Origin: Psychrobacillus sp. FSL H8-0483
GTDB taxonomy: Bacteria > Bacillota > Bacilli > Bacillales_A > Planococcaceae
Assembly (NCBI RefSeq): GCF_038637725.1
Contig: NZ_CP152052.1
Coordinates: forward strand, 3,417,001 to 3,481,000
Direction of reading: 5' to 3'
DNA length: 64,000 bases
This document shows positions 28,542 through 37,379 of this stretch, in pieces. The notes below the pieces were generated by a model. It saw only the letters and a list, made by a program, of their open reading frames with translations. It was not told the origin of the DNA and ran no database searches. Position 1 is the first letter of the stretch. Each line of letters opens with the position of its first letter. The translations under genes and the position numbers were made by a program.

Positions 28542-29018
28542 TTATGTTTCTATAATATGCTCCACATGCAAAGGTAACTCTTTTATTTTTTCTTTCAAAA
28601 ATGGAGGATATACATTAATATCCTTTAATTCTTCTAAGCGTTTCCAGTAATAGGTGTGTATTTTTCCATTTTCATTTACAACAAATTCTTCGCCATGATC
28701 TACGACGATTTCTTCGTCTTTTAATTCTAATAAATAGAAGAAGCATATTTCATGGAATTTTTCTTTCAAGGTATCTTCCACAAAAAAGTTTTCATTCGCC
28801 CACAGCATGCGTTTAACATTTACATCTATTGAAAGCTCTTCTCTGATTTCGCGTTTTATCGCATCTTCGCTTTTTTCATGCAGCATGACTCGACCTCCCG
28901 GAACATAATAGTATGGTTGGTTTTCGTCTTGCATAATAAGTAGCTTGTCTTCATGAATAAGTAATCCCGCTACACGATAGTTAAATCTTCCTTCTGGTGT
29001 TTTAAATGTGATATCCAT
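28542..29018 (-). CDS. Nudix hydrolase
   Basis: 158-residue Nudix protein. The Nudix box is PGGRVMLHEKSEDAIKREIREEL, with the metal-binding REIREEL intact. I chose ATG at 29018 (MDITFKTPEGRFN), which gives a normal length. A longer frame reaching 29144 would run deep into the upstream gene. It lies seven bases after the YbaK-type gene, so they are one operon. Substrate unknown (8-oxo-dGTP-like or nucleoside diphosphate derivatives are common). Confidence 0.85.
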   Translation of the reverse strand: MDITFKTPEGRFNYRVAGLLIHEDKLLIMQDENQPYYYVPGGRVMLHEKSEDAIKREIREELSIDVNVKRMLWANENFFVEDTLKEKFHEICFFYLLELKDEEIVVDHGEEFVVNENGKIHTYYWKRLEELKDINVYPPFLKEKIKELPLHVEHIIET

Positions 29019-29025
29019 ATTATTC

Positions 29026-29496
29026 TCAATCCTTCCCTTTACAAACATCCACCCATTGCTGGCCATTTGCATATGTATACAGTTCTTCGCAAGTGAGTTC
29101 AATAGCACTATTACTGCTCCCACATGCTGGAAAAATAGTATCAAATCGTTTCAATGATTCATCTAGGTACACTAATACATCTTGTGGGATGCCAAAAGGG
29201 CACACACCACCGACTGCATGTCCTACTTGATTCAGTACCTCATCTGGAGAGAGCATTTTTGCTTTCACTCCGAATATGCTTTTAAACTTTGCATTATCAA
29301 TTTTTGTATCGCCTGCAGCTACAACTAAAATGCAACTATCTTCTTTTTTAAAGGACAACGTTTTCGCAATGCGAGCCGGCTCCACGTTTAGTGCTTGTGC
29401 AGCAAGTTCCACAGTTGCACTTGATTCTTCAAATTCTTGAATCTTACCTTCCATATCAAACTTTGCAAAATAATCTCGTACTAATTCGATTGCCAT
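29026..29496 (-). CDS. YbaK/EbsC-type aminoacyl-tRNA deacylase
   Basis: 156-residue member of the YbaK/ProX editing family, which hydrolyses mischarged tRNAs (typically Cys-tRNA-Pro or Ala-tRNA-Pro). Motifs: RIAKTLSFKKEDSCILVVAAGDTKID with the catalytic-region Lys, and HAVGGVCPFGIP, the signature glycine loop. I chose ATG at 29496, eight bases after GGAGG. Upstream member of an operon with the Nudix gene. Confidence 0.88.
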   Translation of the reverse strand: MAIELVRDYFAKFDMEGKIQEFEESSATVELAAQALNVEPARIAKTLSFKKEDSCILVVAAGDTKIDNAKFKSIFGVKAKMLSPDEVLNQVGHAVGGVCPFGIPQDVLVYLDESLKRFDTIFPACGSSNSAIELTCEELYTYANGQQWVDVCKGKD

Positions 29497-29569
29497 TTGA
29501 AACACCTCCTTATTATATAGATTAACTTTTCAGACTAATAAACCTATTATACTAGTTTACACAAAAAAA

Positions 29570-29593
29570 GAACCAGAGATAGGTCTCTGATTC
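29570..29593 (-). terminator. Terminator of the tandem GNAT gene
   Basis: GAACCAGAGA/TCTCTGATTC stem (one mismatch) followed by TTTTTTT on the minus strand. Confidence 0.8.
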
Positions 29594-29681
29594 ATACTTA
29601 TTCCCTTAGCTTTCAAGTGAAAAGTCATTTATGGAGTAATAATGATAACCTCAGCCTTTATGAAAGGTAGATGCTAGCAAT

Positions 29682-30584
29682 CTATTCTTCACTTAATTCA
29701 TATTTATAACAGGTGACCGCCTCAACCTGTTCAAATCCTTCTTGTATATATAACGCTTTTGCACGCTCATTATCAGCGTTTACACAAAGTATCGTCTTTG
29801 AATAAGATTTTTCCTTAGCAAACTGTAAGGAAGCTCTAAGTAAACTTCTTCCTAATCCTTGACCTTGGTATTCAGGTAATATTGCAATTGGACCTATATT
29901 CATGATTGGTGAATTCTCGTACTCATCGTCGCTACCTCTTATGACTCCCACAGCACGATTTTGATGATACAAGATCATTGAACCACCTTCTATGTGATCC
30001 TCACTTGTCATCATCTTTTGCACCATTTCGGGTGTGATTGGCGTTTCACTTCCTTGAAGTTTTGCAAAGCCAGCGTTTCTTACTTCGCACCAAGTTTCTT
30101 CATCGCTTCCCGAATGGAAAGGCCTAATATCATAGCCCGGCGGTAAACGGAACGCAGGAACCTCCAATTCCTCTCTGACAAGCACGAAGGAGTATCTCTC
30201 CACCTCGAACTTTAACCCTTCCATGAATTCTACTAATTTTATATTTGTAAACGGAACAAACAAGTAAACTTTTTCAAGTCCTTCTGTATGTTTTAAAATT
30301 GCTTCCATCATCCTTGTATAGCACTCGATATTATCCATTTCTGAATGGAATATTCTAAAACGCGCCTTTTTTCCTCGTTTACTATAATCATCTATCATGA
30401 GCGATACTGCTCCTACAATAATTCCTTGCTGATTAGTAAGAATATGAGTAGGATTTTCATCATTCGGCTCAAAATTTTGTAAATCTTCCTCATACAAGAA
30501 TGAATCATCCAGTTCCATTTTATGCTTCTTGCAGTACGAAAGAAATTCATTAACTCTATCCTGTTTCAACTTTTCAATTCTCAT
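29682..30584 (-). CDS. Tandem GNAT acetyltransferase
   Basis: 300-residue protein with two GNAT modules, as in mycothiol-synthase-like proteins. The C-terminal module has the acetyl-CoA loop LPEYQGQGLGRSLLRASLQFA and the ending NERAKALYIQEGFEQV. The N-terminal module (about 1-150) is degenerate. The start ATG has GGGGAAAG upstream. Substrate unknown. It is monocistronic. Confidence 0.85.
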   Translation of the reverse strand: MRIEKLKQDRVNEFLSYCKKHKMELDDSFLYEEDLQNFEPNDENPTHILTNQQGIIVGAVSLMIDDYSKRGKKARFRIFHSEMDNIECYTRMMEAILKHTEGLEKVYLFVPFTNIKLVEFMEGLKFEVERYSFVLVREELEVPAFRLPPGYDIRPFHSGSDEETWCEVRNAGFAKLQGSETPITPEMVQKMMTSEDHIEGGSMILYHQNRAVGVIRGSDDEYENSPIMNIGPIAILPEYQGQGLGRSLLRASLQFAKEKSYSKTILCVNADNERAKALYIQEGFEQVEAVTCYKYELSEE

Positions 30585-30699
30585 TTATACTTTCCCCTTT
30601 ATTTAAATCTTCTTATAAATATATCAGTTCTTATGGTTATAACTTATTTTATGTATCAGATAAATCCAAACGTGCACAGAACTATTCCAGATACTAACG

Positions 30700-31380
30700 T
30701 TACCTTTTTCTAAAAAGAAGCCACAAACAAACGAAAATGAAGAATGCGACGATTTCTAGAGATAGGACGTACCATGGATATGGACCTAAAAAATCAAGAA
30801 GACTGCCATTTATCGGTTTTGAACGTAAAAACATATAATTCCCTTGAAAAAAAATATTTACTCCATAAATAATCGGAAGCAGTACATTCAATGCAACCAT
30901 TGTTTTAATGATTCCTTTAAAGGTGGGACGGTACCCTTTCATCCACGTAAAATAAAGGGCCGTCATTATTATTCCGAAATGCGTATAAAAAAAATGGAAG
31001 TACCTGAAATGAGGAAAGCTGAGATCTAAAACTGGCGTTGCTACTGCTTGAAGGGCTCCTCCAATGCCTGCATAAAAGACAAAATCATATACATGCTTAT
31101 TCCCCGTATACAAAAGGACAATCGTCATTACTAAACTAATACTGCATAATTCTAGTGGTAGAGAATTGCCCCAATTCCACCTATCAGTTTGAAAAAGCCA
31201 AACGTGATAAAGGACTTCCATCAATAATAAGGACAGGGCAAAAAGGCGTTCAATGAGCAGCATTTTCTCCATTTGTATCGACCATTTCTTTCGTGTCATA
31301 TATAGCAAAAAGATTAAACAGACTAGCACCAATATTGTACTGAAATGTGTCATTGAAAACATCTCGAACAACGGTTCCAC
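30700..31380 (-). CDS. YwaF-type TIGR02206 membrane protein
   Basis: 226-residue integral membrane protein with about seven helices, matching the TIGR02206 family (B. subtilis YwaF). Recognisable pieces are LPLELCSISLVMTI and PHFRYFHFFYTHFGIIMTALYF. The function is unknown. The start is GTG at 31378-31380, eight bases after GGGAGG. It stands alone between a short spacer and a hairpin. Confidence 0.85.
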   Translation of the reverse strand: MEPLFEMFSMTHFSTILVLVCLIFLLYMTRKKWSIQMEKMLLIERLFALSLLLMEVLYHVWLFQTDRWNWGNSLPLELCSISLVMTIVLLYTGNKHVYDFVFYAGIGGALQAVATPVLDLSFPHFRYFHFFYTHFGIIMTALYFTWMKGYRPTFKGIIKTMVALNVLLPIIYGVNIFFQGNYMFLRSKPINGSLLDFLGPYPWYVLSLEIVAFFIFVCLWLLFRKR

Positions 31381-31465
31381 CTTCTCACCCTCCCTTTTCC
31401 AACATTCACATCTTCTATTATTATTCGTGCTCGTTTTACAAAATCCCTCTGTTTTTGTTTAATGC

Positions 31466-31517
31466 AAAAAGAAGTAGTTGGAGGAACCAATGTCTTGGTC
31501 GGTTCAACTACTTTTTC
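31466..31517. terminator. Long hairpin, possible terminator
   Basis: AAAGAAGTAGTTG pairs with CAACTACTTTTT, with further pairing GGAACC/GGTTC inside. It ends in T-rich sequence on the plus strand, yet no plus-strand gene precedes it. Confidence 0.5.
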
Positions 31518-31675
31518 TATTTTTAAGTTTTGTGAAGCTTCAACTTTTTTTCTAAACTATATTAGTTGCTTTGAAATCTTTATTAGAAACTCATAGGTAA
31601 CTGTTTATACATTATCTCGGACTACTGAATAACTTATAATAGAAACTTTTAATAGATGGAAGGGAGGTTTTTAAT

Positions 31676-31969
31676 TTGCAACAGAGACGAAATGGTAGGA
31701 ATCGCTTTTGTATATTCCCAGGATATAACTGGTGCGGGCCTGGTTGTAGTGGACCTGGTGCTCCTATAAATGATGTAGATGCAGCCTGCAAAGCACATGA
31801 CGAGTGCTATAGTAGAGGCAGAAATCTATGTGAATGTGATCGTGAATTTCTCCGCCAACTACGTCCCAAAATAAATAGATATACACAAAAAGGAAGACAC
31901 GCTCGTCTACTCTATAATTATATGAAGGTACAAACAACTTTCACATGTAACTCTTTTAGAAAGTGGTAG
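31676..31969 (+). CDS. Small phospholipase A2-like protein
   Basis: 97-residue Cys-rich protein with the phospholipase A2 signature. The calcium loop is YNWCGPGCSGPGAP and the catalytic His-Asp pair lies in AACKAHDECY. Eight cysteines are present, which suits a disulfide-stabilised fold, but I see no signal peptide, so how it is stabilised or exported is unclear. The short form resembles the PLA2 domain of parvovirus capsids and bacterial relatives. The start is TTG at 31676, eight bases after GGGAGG. No partner gene. Confidence 0.8.
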   Translation: MQQRRNGRNRFCIFPGYNWCGPGCSGPGAPINDVDAACKAHDECYSRGRNLCECDREFLRQLRPKINRYTQKGRHARLLYNYMKVQTTFTCNSFRKW

Positions 31970-31978
31970 GTACAAAGT

Positions 31979-32033
31979 GTTTGGTTCCAGGTTCTCATGG
32001 AAATCGGAATTATATTAGAATCTGGAACCAATA
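31979..32033. repeat. Dispersed hairpin, copy A
   Basis: TTGGTTCCAGGTTCT pairs with AGAATCTGGAACCAA. A related hairpin with a similar loop lies at 35978-36028. Each sits just before the 3' end of a minus-strand gene, so each may also act as a terminator. Confidence 0.65.
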
Positions 32034-32044
32034 TTAATATGAAG

Positions 32045-32479
32045 TTACTTCACTATCCCTGCTCTCAGAGTAGTTATACCAAATTCCAAATAACCTTTTA
32101 AACAGGTCAACATATAAACCCAGCCTTCTTTATTGTCTACCAATATATTTAATAACTCATCATCGTTTTCTTTAAACCCTTCTTCTTTCACTTCTACAAT
32201 GGTACTCTTATCATCTAGTTCTTTCATCGAAATTGTTACAACATGTTCTTCCTCAGATGACCCCCATATGAACATAATTTTCTCATTTACTTCGATTTCA
32301 GTTACTTTTATATCCACCACTGCATTGTATTCGTCGTATTTCAATGTAATCGTCTTTCCTTGTTCCCATCTTTCAGAACTGGATGAAAACCAAAAGTTCC
32401 CGATTTTCGAAGGGTCTATGAATGCTTCAAAGACTTCACTAGCTGGCGTTAATATTTTGAATTTTGTAAGATTGTTCAT
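32045..32479 (-). CDS. SRPBCC (AHSA1-like) protein
   Basis: 144-residue START-like domain protein (AHSA1 family). FKILTPASEVFEAFIDPSKIGNFWF begins the fold, and the usual GWVYMLTCLKGYLE helix ends it. Such proteins bind hydrophobic ligands, and many are of unknown role. It starts six bases after the stop of a second SRPBCC gene, so the two are one operon and probably arose by duplication. The ArsR-type regulator that often accompanies such genes is absent. Confidence 0.85.
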   Translation of the reverse strand: MNNLTKFKILTPASEVFEAFIDPSKIGNFWFSSSSERWEQGKTITLKYDEYNAVVDIKVTEIEVNEKIMFIWGSSEEEHVVTISMKELDDKSTIVEVKEEGFKENDDELLNILVDNKEGWVYMLTCLKGYLEFGITTLRAGIVK

Positions 32480-32485
32480 ACTAAA

Positions 32486-32959
32486 TCAACTCCCCTGTAA
32501 TTGGTTTATTGCAATTGACGGTAAAGTGTTGCCAGTTTCGAGCAAGGTTTTCAAGTTACTAAGAATGGCTGGCCATCCATTATTAAATCCCACAAAAGTA
32601 TCGTCCTTATCCACTAGGTCGGTTGGGGACAAATATTCATGATTAAGTATTAATTTCACAGCCGAATCTATTGGTTTTAATTGGAAAGTGACCCGCGACG
32701 ACTGCTCTCTCGACGTTTCATCTCCAAACATATTCCAGGTGAAAGAAAGTAAATGATGCGGCTCATACTTGATTATTATTCCGTGGTCGGTAACTTGTCC
32801 ATTTCTCGAGTAGGTAATGCTTGAGCCTTCTTGCCAATCAGATTGAATTGTACTTCCGAAAAAGTATTTTTCAGTAAAATCGCTGTTTGTCAAAGCATCC
32901 CACAGCTTTTCCGGTGTCGTTGCGATGTAAGTAACATAAACAAATGTTGTATCAGTCAT
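32486..32959 (-). CDS. SRPBCC (AHSA1-like) protein
   Basis: 157-residue START-like protein, paralogue of the downstream gene: VYVTYIATTPEKLWDALTNSDF at the N-terminus, then FNNGWPAILSNLKTLLETG. I chose ATG at 32959, eight bases after GGAGG; an in-frame upstream start at 32995 lacks a ribosome site. Function unknown. Confidence 0.85.
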   Translation of the reverse strand: MTDTTFVYVTYIATTPEKLWDALTNSDFTEKYFFGSTIQSDWQEGSSITYSRNGQVTDHGIIIKYEPHHLLSFTWNMFGDETSREQSSRVTFQLKPIDSAVKLILNHEYLSPTDLVDKDDTFVGFNNGWPAILSNLKTLLETGNTLPSIAINQLQGS

Positions 32960-33100
32960 TTTTTTCGCCTCCAATGTATTATTAAGTTCAAGCATTCTTC
33001 GTTCCTATTTTAAGTATATTTTAAAATCCTCTGTATTTGTAATAAAGAGGATTTTTATTGTTCCATATAGTTAAAAAGTAATCCGAAATGCTAAATGAGA

Positions 33101-33137
33101 ATCCCGAGGAAAGTGAATCAGTCACTTCCCTCGGATT
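33101..33137 (-). terminator. Terminator of the DUF1801 gene
   Basis: ATCCCGAGGAAAGTGA pairs with TCACTTCCCTCGGAT with small bulges, and is T-rich on the minus side. Confidence 0.75.
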
Positions 33138-33171
33138 TTTCAAAACATCATTATATACAGTTATAGTAGAA

Positions 33172-33561
33172 TCATTTCTTCTTTTTCTTTTTGTCTTCTG
33201 CTTTCTTTATATTCTCAGCCACTCTAAATTTAACGATCTCGCTTATTAATTCATAAGGCATTGGCTTTCCTATAGGAAACTGCACTGAACCTTTTGCTCC
33301 TTTATATCCAGTTAATTTATCTTTATATACAGCAATTCCATTAGCACCTGGATAAAATCCTATATGATTTTTATAGCCAGCAAAACAAACCAGATTTCCA
33401 TGTAAAGCAAAAGCGGGCATCTGATAACTTATCTTTTCTTCTGCATCTGGTGCTGACTCTTTAATAACCGCTCTTAGCGTTTTTAGTATTTCCTGTACCT
33501 CAGGAGGAAAGGTTGATATATATTCATCAATAGATGTAAAAGTGATTTTGTTTTCTGTCAT
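33172..33561 (-). CDS. DUF1801/YdhG-type protein
   Basis: 129-residue member of the DUF1801 family (iron-chaperone/YdhG-like fold): SIDEYISTFPPEVQEILKTLRAV, then EEKISYQMPAFALHG and KNHIGFYPG. The C-terminus is Lys-rich (EDKKKKKK). I chose ATG at 33561, after AAAGGAG. The frame remains open to 33657 with another ATG and a moderate AAGGA site, giving a 32-residue extension that looks unrelated to the family; this second start is possible. Function unknown. Confidence 0.82.
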   Translation of the reverse strand: MTENKITFTSIDEYISTFPPEVQEILKTLRAVIKESAPDAEEKISYQMPAFALHGNLVCFAGYKNHIGFYPGANGIAVYKDKLTGYKGAKGSVQFPIGKPMPYELISEIVKFRVAENIKKAEDKKKKKK

Positions 33562-33750
33562 GATTTCTCCTTTATTAAACTTTTTTGTCGTTGAATACTT
33601 TTTTCTATTTGGATCTGTTGAACGATCCACATAAGGTTTGACGGTTATTTCGGTCATTTATATCCTTCATTTCTACCTACATAATAAAACATCTCACTTA
33701 GATTATACATAAACGCATACCATTTTTATTATCAATGCGTTTCTGTATAG

Positions 33751-33837
33751 GGTGAAAAGCTTGTAGCTATACTAGTGAGTGTTGAAACAAATGAGGAAAA
33801 AGTATATTCAACAATTTCAGCAGCAATAGAAAAATGA
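33751..33837 (+). pseudogene. Possible 3' relic of a lost gene
   Basis: 28 codons in frame before a stop read GEKLVAILVSVETNEEKVYS and a short helix. They have protein-like composition, but there is no start and a stop lies directly upstream. It lies just before the RNase J gene. Weak. Confidence 0.25.
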
Positions 33838-33863
33838 GGAATTGAAAATAGGAGGAATTAATT

Positions 33864-35528
33864 TTGAGCATGAAAGAGAATAATTTGTCCATTTCTGCTT
33901 TAGGTGGAATAAATGAAATCGGCAAAAACATGTATATCATTCAATATTCAAACGAAATCGTAATCATCGATTGCGGCGCTAAATTTGCAGATAAAGATTT
34001 ATTAGGAATTGATTTGATTATCCCTGACATTACTTATTTACAGGAAAATAAGGAAAAAATCAAAGGACTAGTTGTTACACATGGACACGAAGACCATATT
34101 GGAGGGATTCCCTATCTCTTGAAAAAATTGAACGTCCCTATTTATGCGACTCGTTTTACACTCGGATTAATTGAATTGAAATTAAAAGAGCATAAACTTC
34201 TTAGGGAAACAGAGTTGGTAGAAATCAACTCTGATTCAAATTTGGACTTTGGTGAAATCGGTGTAAGCTTTTTCAAAACTAGCCATAGTATACCCGATTG
34301 TCTAGGGATAGTATTTCAGACACCAGAAGGAAATGTCGTTCATACTGGGGACTTTAAATTCGATTTAACACCTGTGAACGATCAATATTCTGATATCCAT
34401 AAAATGGCCGAAATTGGTACACAGGGGGTGTTGGCGCTAATATCAGAAAGTACGAATGCCGAACGCCCTGGTTCTACCCCATCAGAACAACTTGTAGGTG
34501 GGCATATTGAAGATGCGTTCAAGAAGGCTAAGCGCAAAATCTTTATCTCAACTTTTGCTTCTAACATCAATCGTGTTCAACAAGTAGTCGATGCAGCATT
34601 AATCACAAATCGGAAGGTTGCATTGCTTGGACGTAGTATGGTGAATGTCGTATCTGTTGCTGTAGAACGTGGGTATTTAAACGTTCCACATTGGATGCTG
34701 ATCGATGCACGTGATGTCAATCAATATCCTCCTGAAAGAGTGGTTATTTTATGTACAGGGAGTCAAGGGGAACCCTTAGCCGCACTTTCTCGCTTGTCGA
34801 GCGGGAACAATCGGGATGTAAAGATTTTACCTGAAGACACAGTTATTTTAGCAGCATCACCGATACCTGGTAATGAGAAGGATGTTTCACGTATCGTAGA
34901 CAACTTGTTTCAATTGGATGCAAATGTGATCTATGGATCTTCCAGCATAACAGGTATGCATGTATCGGGTCATGGGTATCAAGAGGATTTAAAACTCATG
35001 CTTACATTAATGAAACCGAAATATTTTATCCCTATCCACGGGGAGTATAGAATGCTTCATCAGCACCGTTTGTTAGCAGAATCTGTCGGCGTAACAAAAG
35101 AAAACACATTCATTCTTAAAAATGGTGATGTCCTTGATATTCAAAATGCGGTAGCTCGTCAAACTAGAAAGATACCGGCTGGTGATACTTACGTGGATGG
35201 TTTGGGTAGTGACGAAGTTGGAGAAATTGTGTTACGCGACCGGAAACAGCTTTCTGAAGATGGAATGCTGGTGATTGTCTTAACGATTAGTAAGACAGAT
35301 GGAACAATGTTTTCGGAACCTGATACTATTTCACGTGGGTTCGTCTATGCAAAGGATTCTCAGGAACTCATAAGAAACTTGAATAGCGTAGCTAAAACAA
35401 CCGTTAACAATTTTAAAGAAGTAAATATTCTTGCCATGAAAAGAGCAATTAAAAAAGAAGTGGGACAATATTTATTTAAACAAACGAAGAAAAAACCAAT
35501 GATCCTTCCTATCATAATTGAAATCTAA
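33864..35528 (+). CDS. Ribonuclease J-family metallo-beta-lactamase
   Basis: 554-residue RNase J paralogue, an MBL/beta-CASP exo- and endoribonuclease. The metal motif is VTHGHEDHIGG (H73, H75, D77, H78), the beta-CASP part carries ISTFASNINRVQQ and LCTGSQGEP, and the last His motif is VSGHGYQED with PIHGEYRML. All catalytic motifs look intact. The gene is alone, unlike rnjA, which usually follows ykzG/rpoY, so it is probably an extra copy. The start is TTG at 33864, eight bases after GGAGG; ATG at 33870 is the alternative. Confidence 0.9.
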   Translation: MSMKENNLSISALGGINEIGKNMYIIQYSNEIVIIDCGAKFADKDLLGIDLIIPDITYLQENKEKIKGLVVTHGHEDHIGGIPYLLKKLNVPIYATRFTLGLIELKLKEHKLLRETELVEINSDSNLDFGEIGVSFFKTSHSIPDCLGIVFQTPEGNVVHTGDFKFDLTPVNDQYSDIHKMAEIGTQGVLALISESTNAERPGSTPSEQLVGGHIEDAFKKAKRKIFISTFASNINRVQQVVDAALITNRKVALLGRSMVNVVSVAVERGYLNVPHWMLIDARDVNQYPPERVVILCTGSQGEPLAALSRLSSGNNRDVKILPEDTVILAASPIPGNEKDVSRIVDNLFQLDANVIYGSSSITGMHVSGHGYQEDLKLMLTLMKPKYFIPIHGEYRMLHQHRLLAESVGVTKENTFILKNGDVLDIQNAVARQTRKIPAGDTYVDGLGSDEVGEIVLRDRKQLSEDGMLVIVLTISKTDGTMFSEPDTISRGFVYAKDSQELIRNLNSVAKTTVNNFKEVNILAMKRAIKKEVGQYLFKQTKKKPMILPIIIEI

Positions 35529-35704
35529 TCGAGACATTCGTACGTAGTATACGAATTGGAACTGAGGGTTTTATATATCCATAATTTCAAGAGGAATTAA
35601 CCAAAAAGTCATTGTCTTAATGTAGAAATGATACTAATTCCTAAACTGTTAGTATCAATCTTCTCTGAATTGTCCACATTAGTAAAAAGGAGGTGTGATA
35701 TTTT

Positions 35705-35878
35705 ATGGCTACTGATGTTCTTTGTGAGGTTAACAACTGTTCTTATTGGGCCTCTGGAAACAAATGTGATGCAACAGCAATTTATGTAGTAACAAGTCGT
35801 ATGAATAAAGAGGCCTCAACTAGTGAAGAAACAGATTGTAAAACATTTGAAAAGAAAGAGGAAGACTCCTTCCATTAA
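35705..35878 (+). CDS. DUF1540 small Cys-rich protein
   Basis: 57-residue protein (MATDVLCEVNNCSYWASGNK ...) matching the DUF1540 pattern: three conserved cysteines (C-x4-C-x8-C) plus a later Cys, probably a small metal-binding domain. The ribosome site AAGGAGGTG is strong. These proteins are common in spore formers, function unknown. A hairpin follows. Confidence 0.85.
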   Translation: MATDVLCEVNNCSYWASGNKCDATAIYVVTSRMNKEASTSEETDCKTFEKKEEDSFH

Positions 35879-35893
35879 TTTCGCCTAACCGGA

Positions 35894-35922
35894 GAAGCTC
35901 ATGAGCTCTAAGCATGGGCTTC
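35894..35922 (+). terminator. Terminator of the DUF1540 gene
   Basis: GAAGCTCATG/CATGGGCTTC stem (one G-U pair) followed by CTTCTCGTTCTCT. Confidence 0.65.
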
Positions 35923-35977
35923 CTTCTCGTTCTCTAATTATTTTGCTAATAAAAATTATATGTATGTAGTATTGTGT

Positions 35978-36028
35978 TGGATTCCAGGTTCTCATTGAAT
36001 ACAGAATTTTTTAAGAACCTGGATCTAA
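35978..36028. repeat. Dispersed hairpin, copy B
   Basis: GATTCCAGGTTCTC pairs with GAACCTGGATC; related to 31979-32033. Confidence 0.6.
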
Positions 36029-36032
36029 TAAA

Positions 36033-36299
36033 TCATGAGTCTTTCCATCTCTCTAGTTTATGCATATTTCTTGTAAACATTTTCGCTAAAAACTTAGGAA
36101 ATTTCATCTCTGTCATTTTATCCATTACTCTTTCTTTCATCTCATCTACTGTAAAATTTGGCAAAGTAAATTCCCCATTTTCATAACAATGGCTACAATA
36201 CATAATGCTATTCTTTCCATTAGCTTCAGTTCCTGCCCCTTTTTCATCCCTCTTTAATGGCATTCCACAACTTTGACAGTTTTTATAATTACTTTGCAT
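36033..36299 (-). CDS. Putative zinc-ribbon protein
   Basis: 88-residue protein with one zinc ribbon: CQSCGMPL near the N-terminus and YCSHCYENGEF about 25 residues later, giving four Cys ligands. The C-terminal half is helical and charged. I chose ATG at 36299, seven bases after GGAGG. Proteins of this type are common in Bacilli and Clostridia. The function is unknown. Confidence 0.82.
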   Translation of the reverse strand: MQSNYKNCQSCGMPLKRDEKGAGTEANGKNSIMYCSHCYENGEFTLPNFTVDEMKERVMDKMTEMKFPKFLAKMFTRNMHKLERWKDS

Positions 36300-36422
36300 A
36301 TTATTTCCTCCTATCATTTAAAATATAGTTTCGCACAAATTTCCTATTTCTTCAATTTTTGATTCAAATTTTTATGCCACAACCTTTTTCTTTTGGACTG
36401 TTATATTTTCTGTTGTCTTTTC

Positions 36423-36480
36423 AGCATATAATTTGTGGTAGAATCCTCGCAGACACCTCTGAGCCAAACGAGACCTTTAA
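36423..36480. repeat. Fragment of class-2 extragenic repeat
   Basis: AGCATATAATTTGTG plus a GAATCCTCGCAGAC-type tail resembles the left part of the element at 6885-7120. Bases 36300-36543 hold nothing else. Confidence 0.4.
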
Positions 36481-36543
36481 CAGTGTCATTCTTTATTAAA
36501 TACTGTAAGGAGACTCTTTGATGAAATTCTAACCAAAAACAAC

Positions 36544-37257
36544 TTATTGCCATTTTCTAACTAGCACTTTGTCATGTTCATACCTTTTAATAATTATACT
36601 TAACTTTTGATACCAATCATTACATAGTTTAATTGCTTCCATATATTCATCAGAGTCTATAGCGAGGGAATCTTCGTTTTCTATAAAAACATATTCTATA
36701 ATGGGATTTGTTAAATCATCGACTAGTATTTTCAAACTGAGTTTTGTTATAGTTTCATCCTCTTCCTCATCGTCCTCTTCATCTTCATCCTCTCCCTCGC
36801 CAAACTCTTCTTCTGAATCACCTTCATACTCAAGATCCCTATCTTTTAACGAATCTCCTAGTAATCCACCCTTGGGATATAAAGATAAAATACTTTCCTC
36901 TTCTACAATGGCAACTTCTAGTATTTTTTGGAACGGAATGTCTTCTATATCAAATTCTACTTCCAGGGATTCTCTCTTAGCCAAATAAAGAATATTTGTT
37001 ACTTCGTTGATTAGTAAGGAGTTTAAACAATTGGGGGATAAGATAAATTGAGTATGTGGAATTTCTTCCAACCATTCTTCACTTATCCTTCTAATTTCAT
37101 CGTTTCTTTTATCAAATGAACGCTTCCACTCCATATTAGCCCAGAAGAATAAACCTACTGAAATGATTAGATAAATACCAATAGCTCGCATAGTTTGCAA
37201 GGAAAATGATAAAAAGAAATAAACAGCACTTAATAGGTATATGAGTAATATTTTCAT
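36544..37257 (-). CDS. Membrane protein with acidic low-complexity stretch
   Basis: 237-residue protein of unknown function. Two N-terminal hydrophobic segments (about 4-18 and 24-41) precede a cytoplasmic part with an almost purely Asp/Glu run at about residues 141-168. The coding run of GAA/GAG/GAT codons there is prone to slippage. No family recognised. The antisense Ser-rich frame over this run is a shadow. It has no obvious partner. Confidence 0.7.
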   Translation of the reverse strand: MKILLIYLLSAVYFFLSFSLQTMRAIGIYLIISVGLFFWANMEWKRSFDKRNDEIRRISEEWLEEIPHTQFILSPNCLNSLLINEVTNILYLAKRESLEVEFDIEDIPFQKILEVAIVEEESILSLYPKGGLLGDSLKDRDLEYEGDSEEEFGEGEDEDEEDDEEEDETITKLSLKILVDDLTNPIIEYVFIENEDSLAIDSDEYMEAIKLCNDWYQKLSIIIKRYEHDKVLVRKWQ

Positions 37258-37379
37258 TTACATTCCACCTTGTAGATAATATTCTCTCTAGAAATCTATT
37301 TACTTATATAAGAGATACTATTCGATGGCCTGTATTTATATTCTCAATATTATTTTTAAATCTATTAAATGAATCAATT

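Noticed and set aside
36701-36988. Ser-rich plus-strand frame
   Set aside because: It is the antisense shadow of the acidic run in the gene at 36544-37257.
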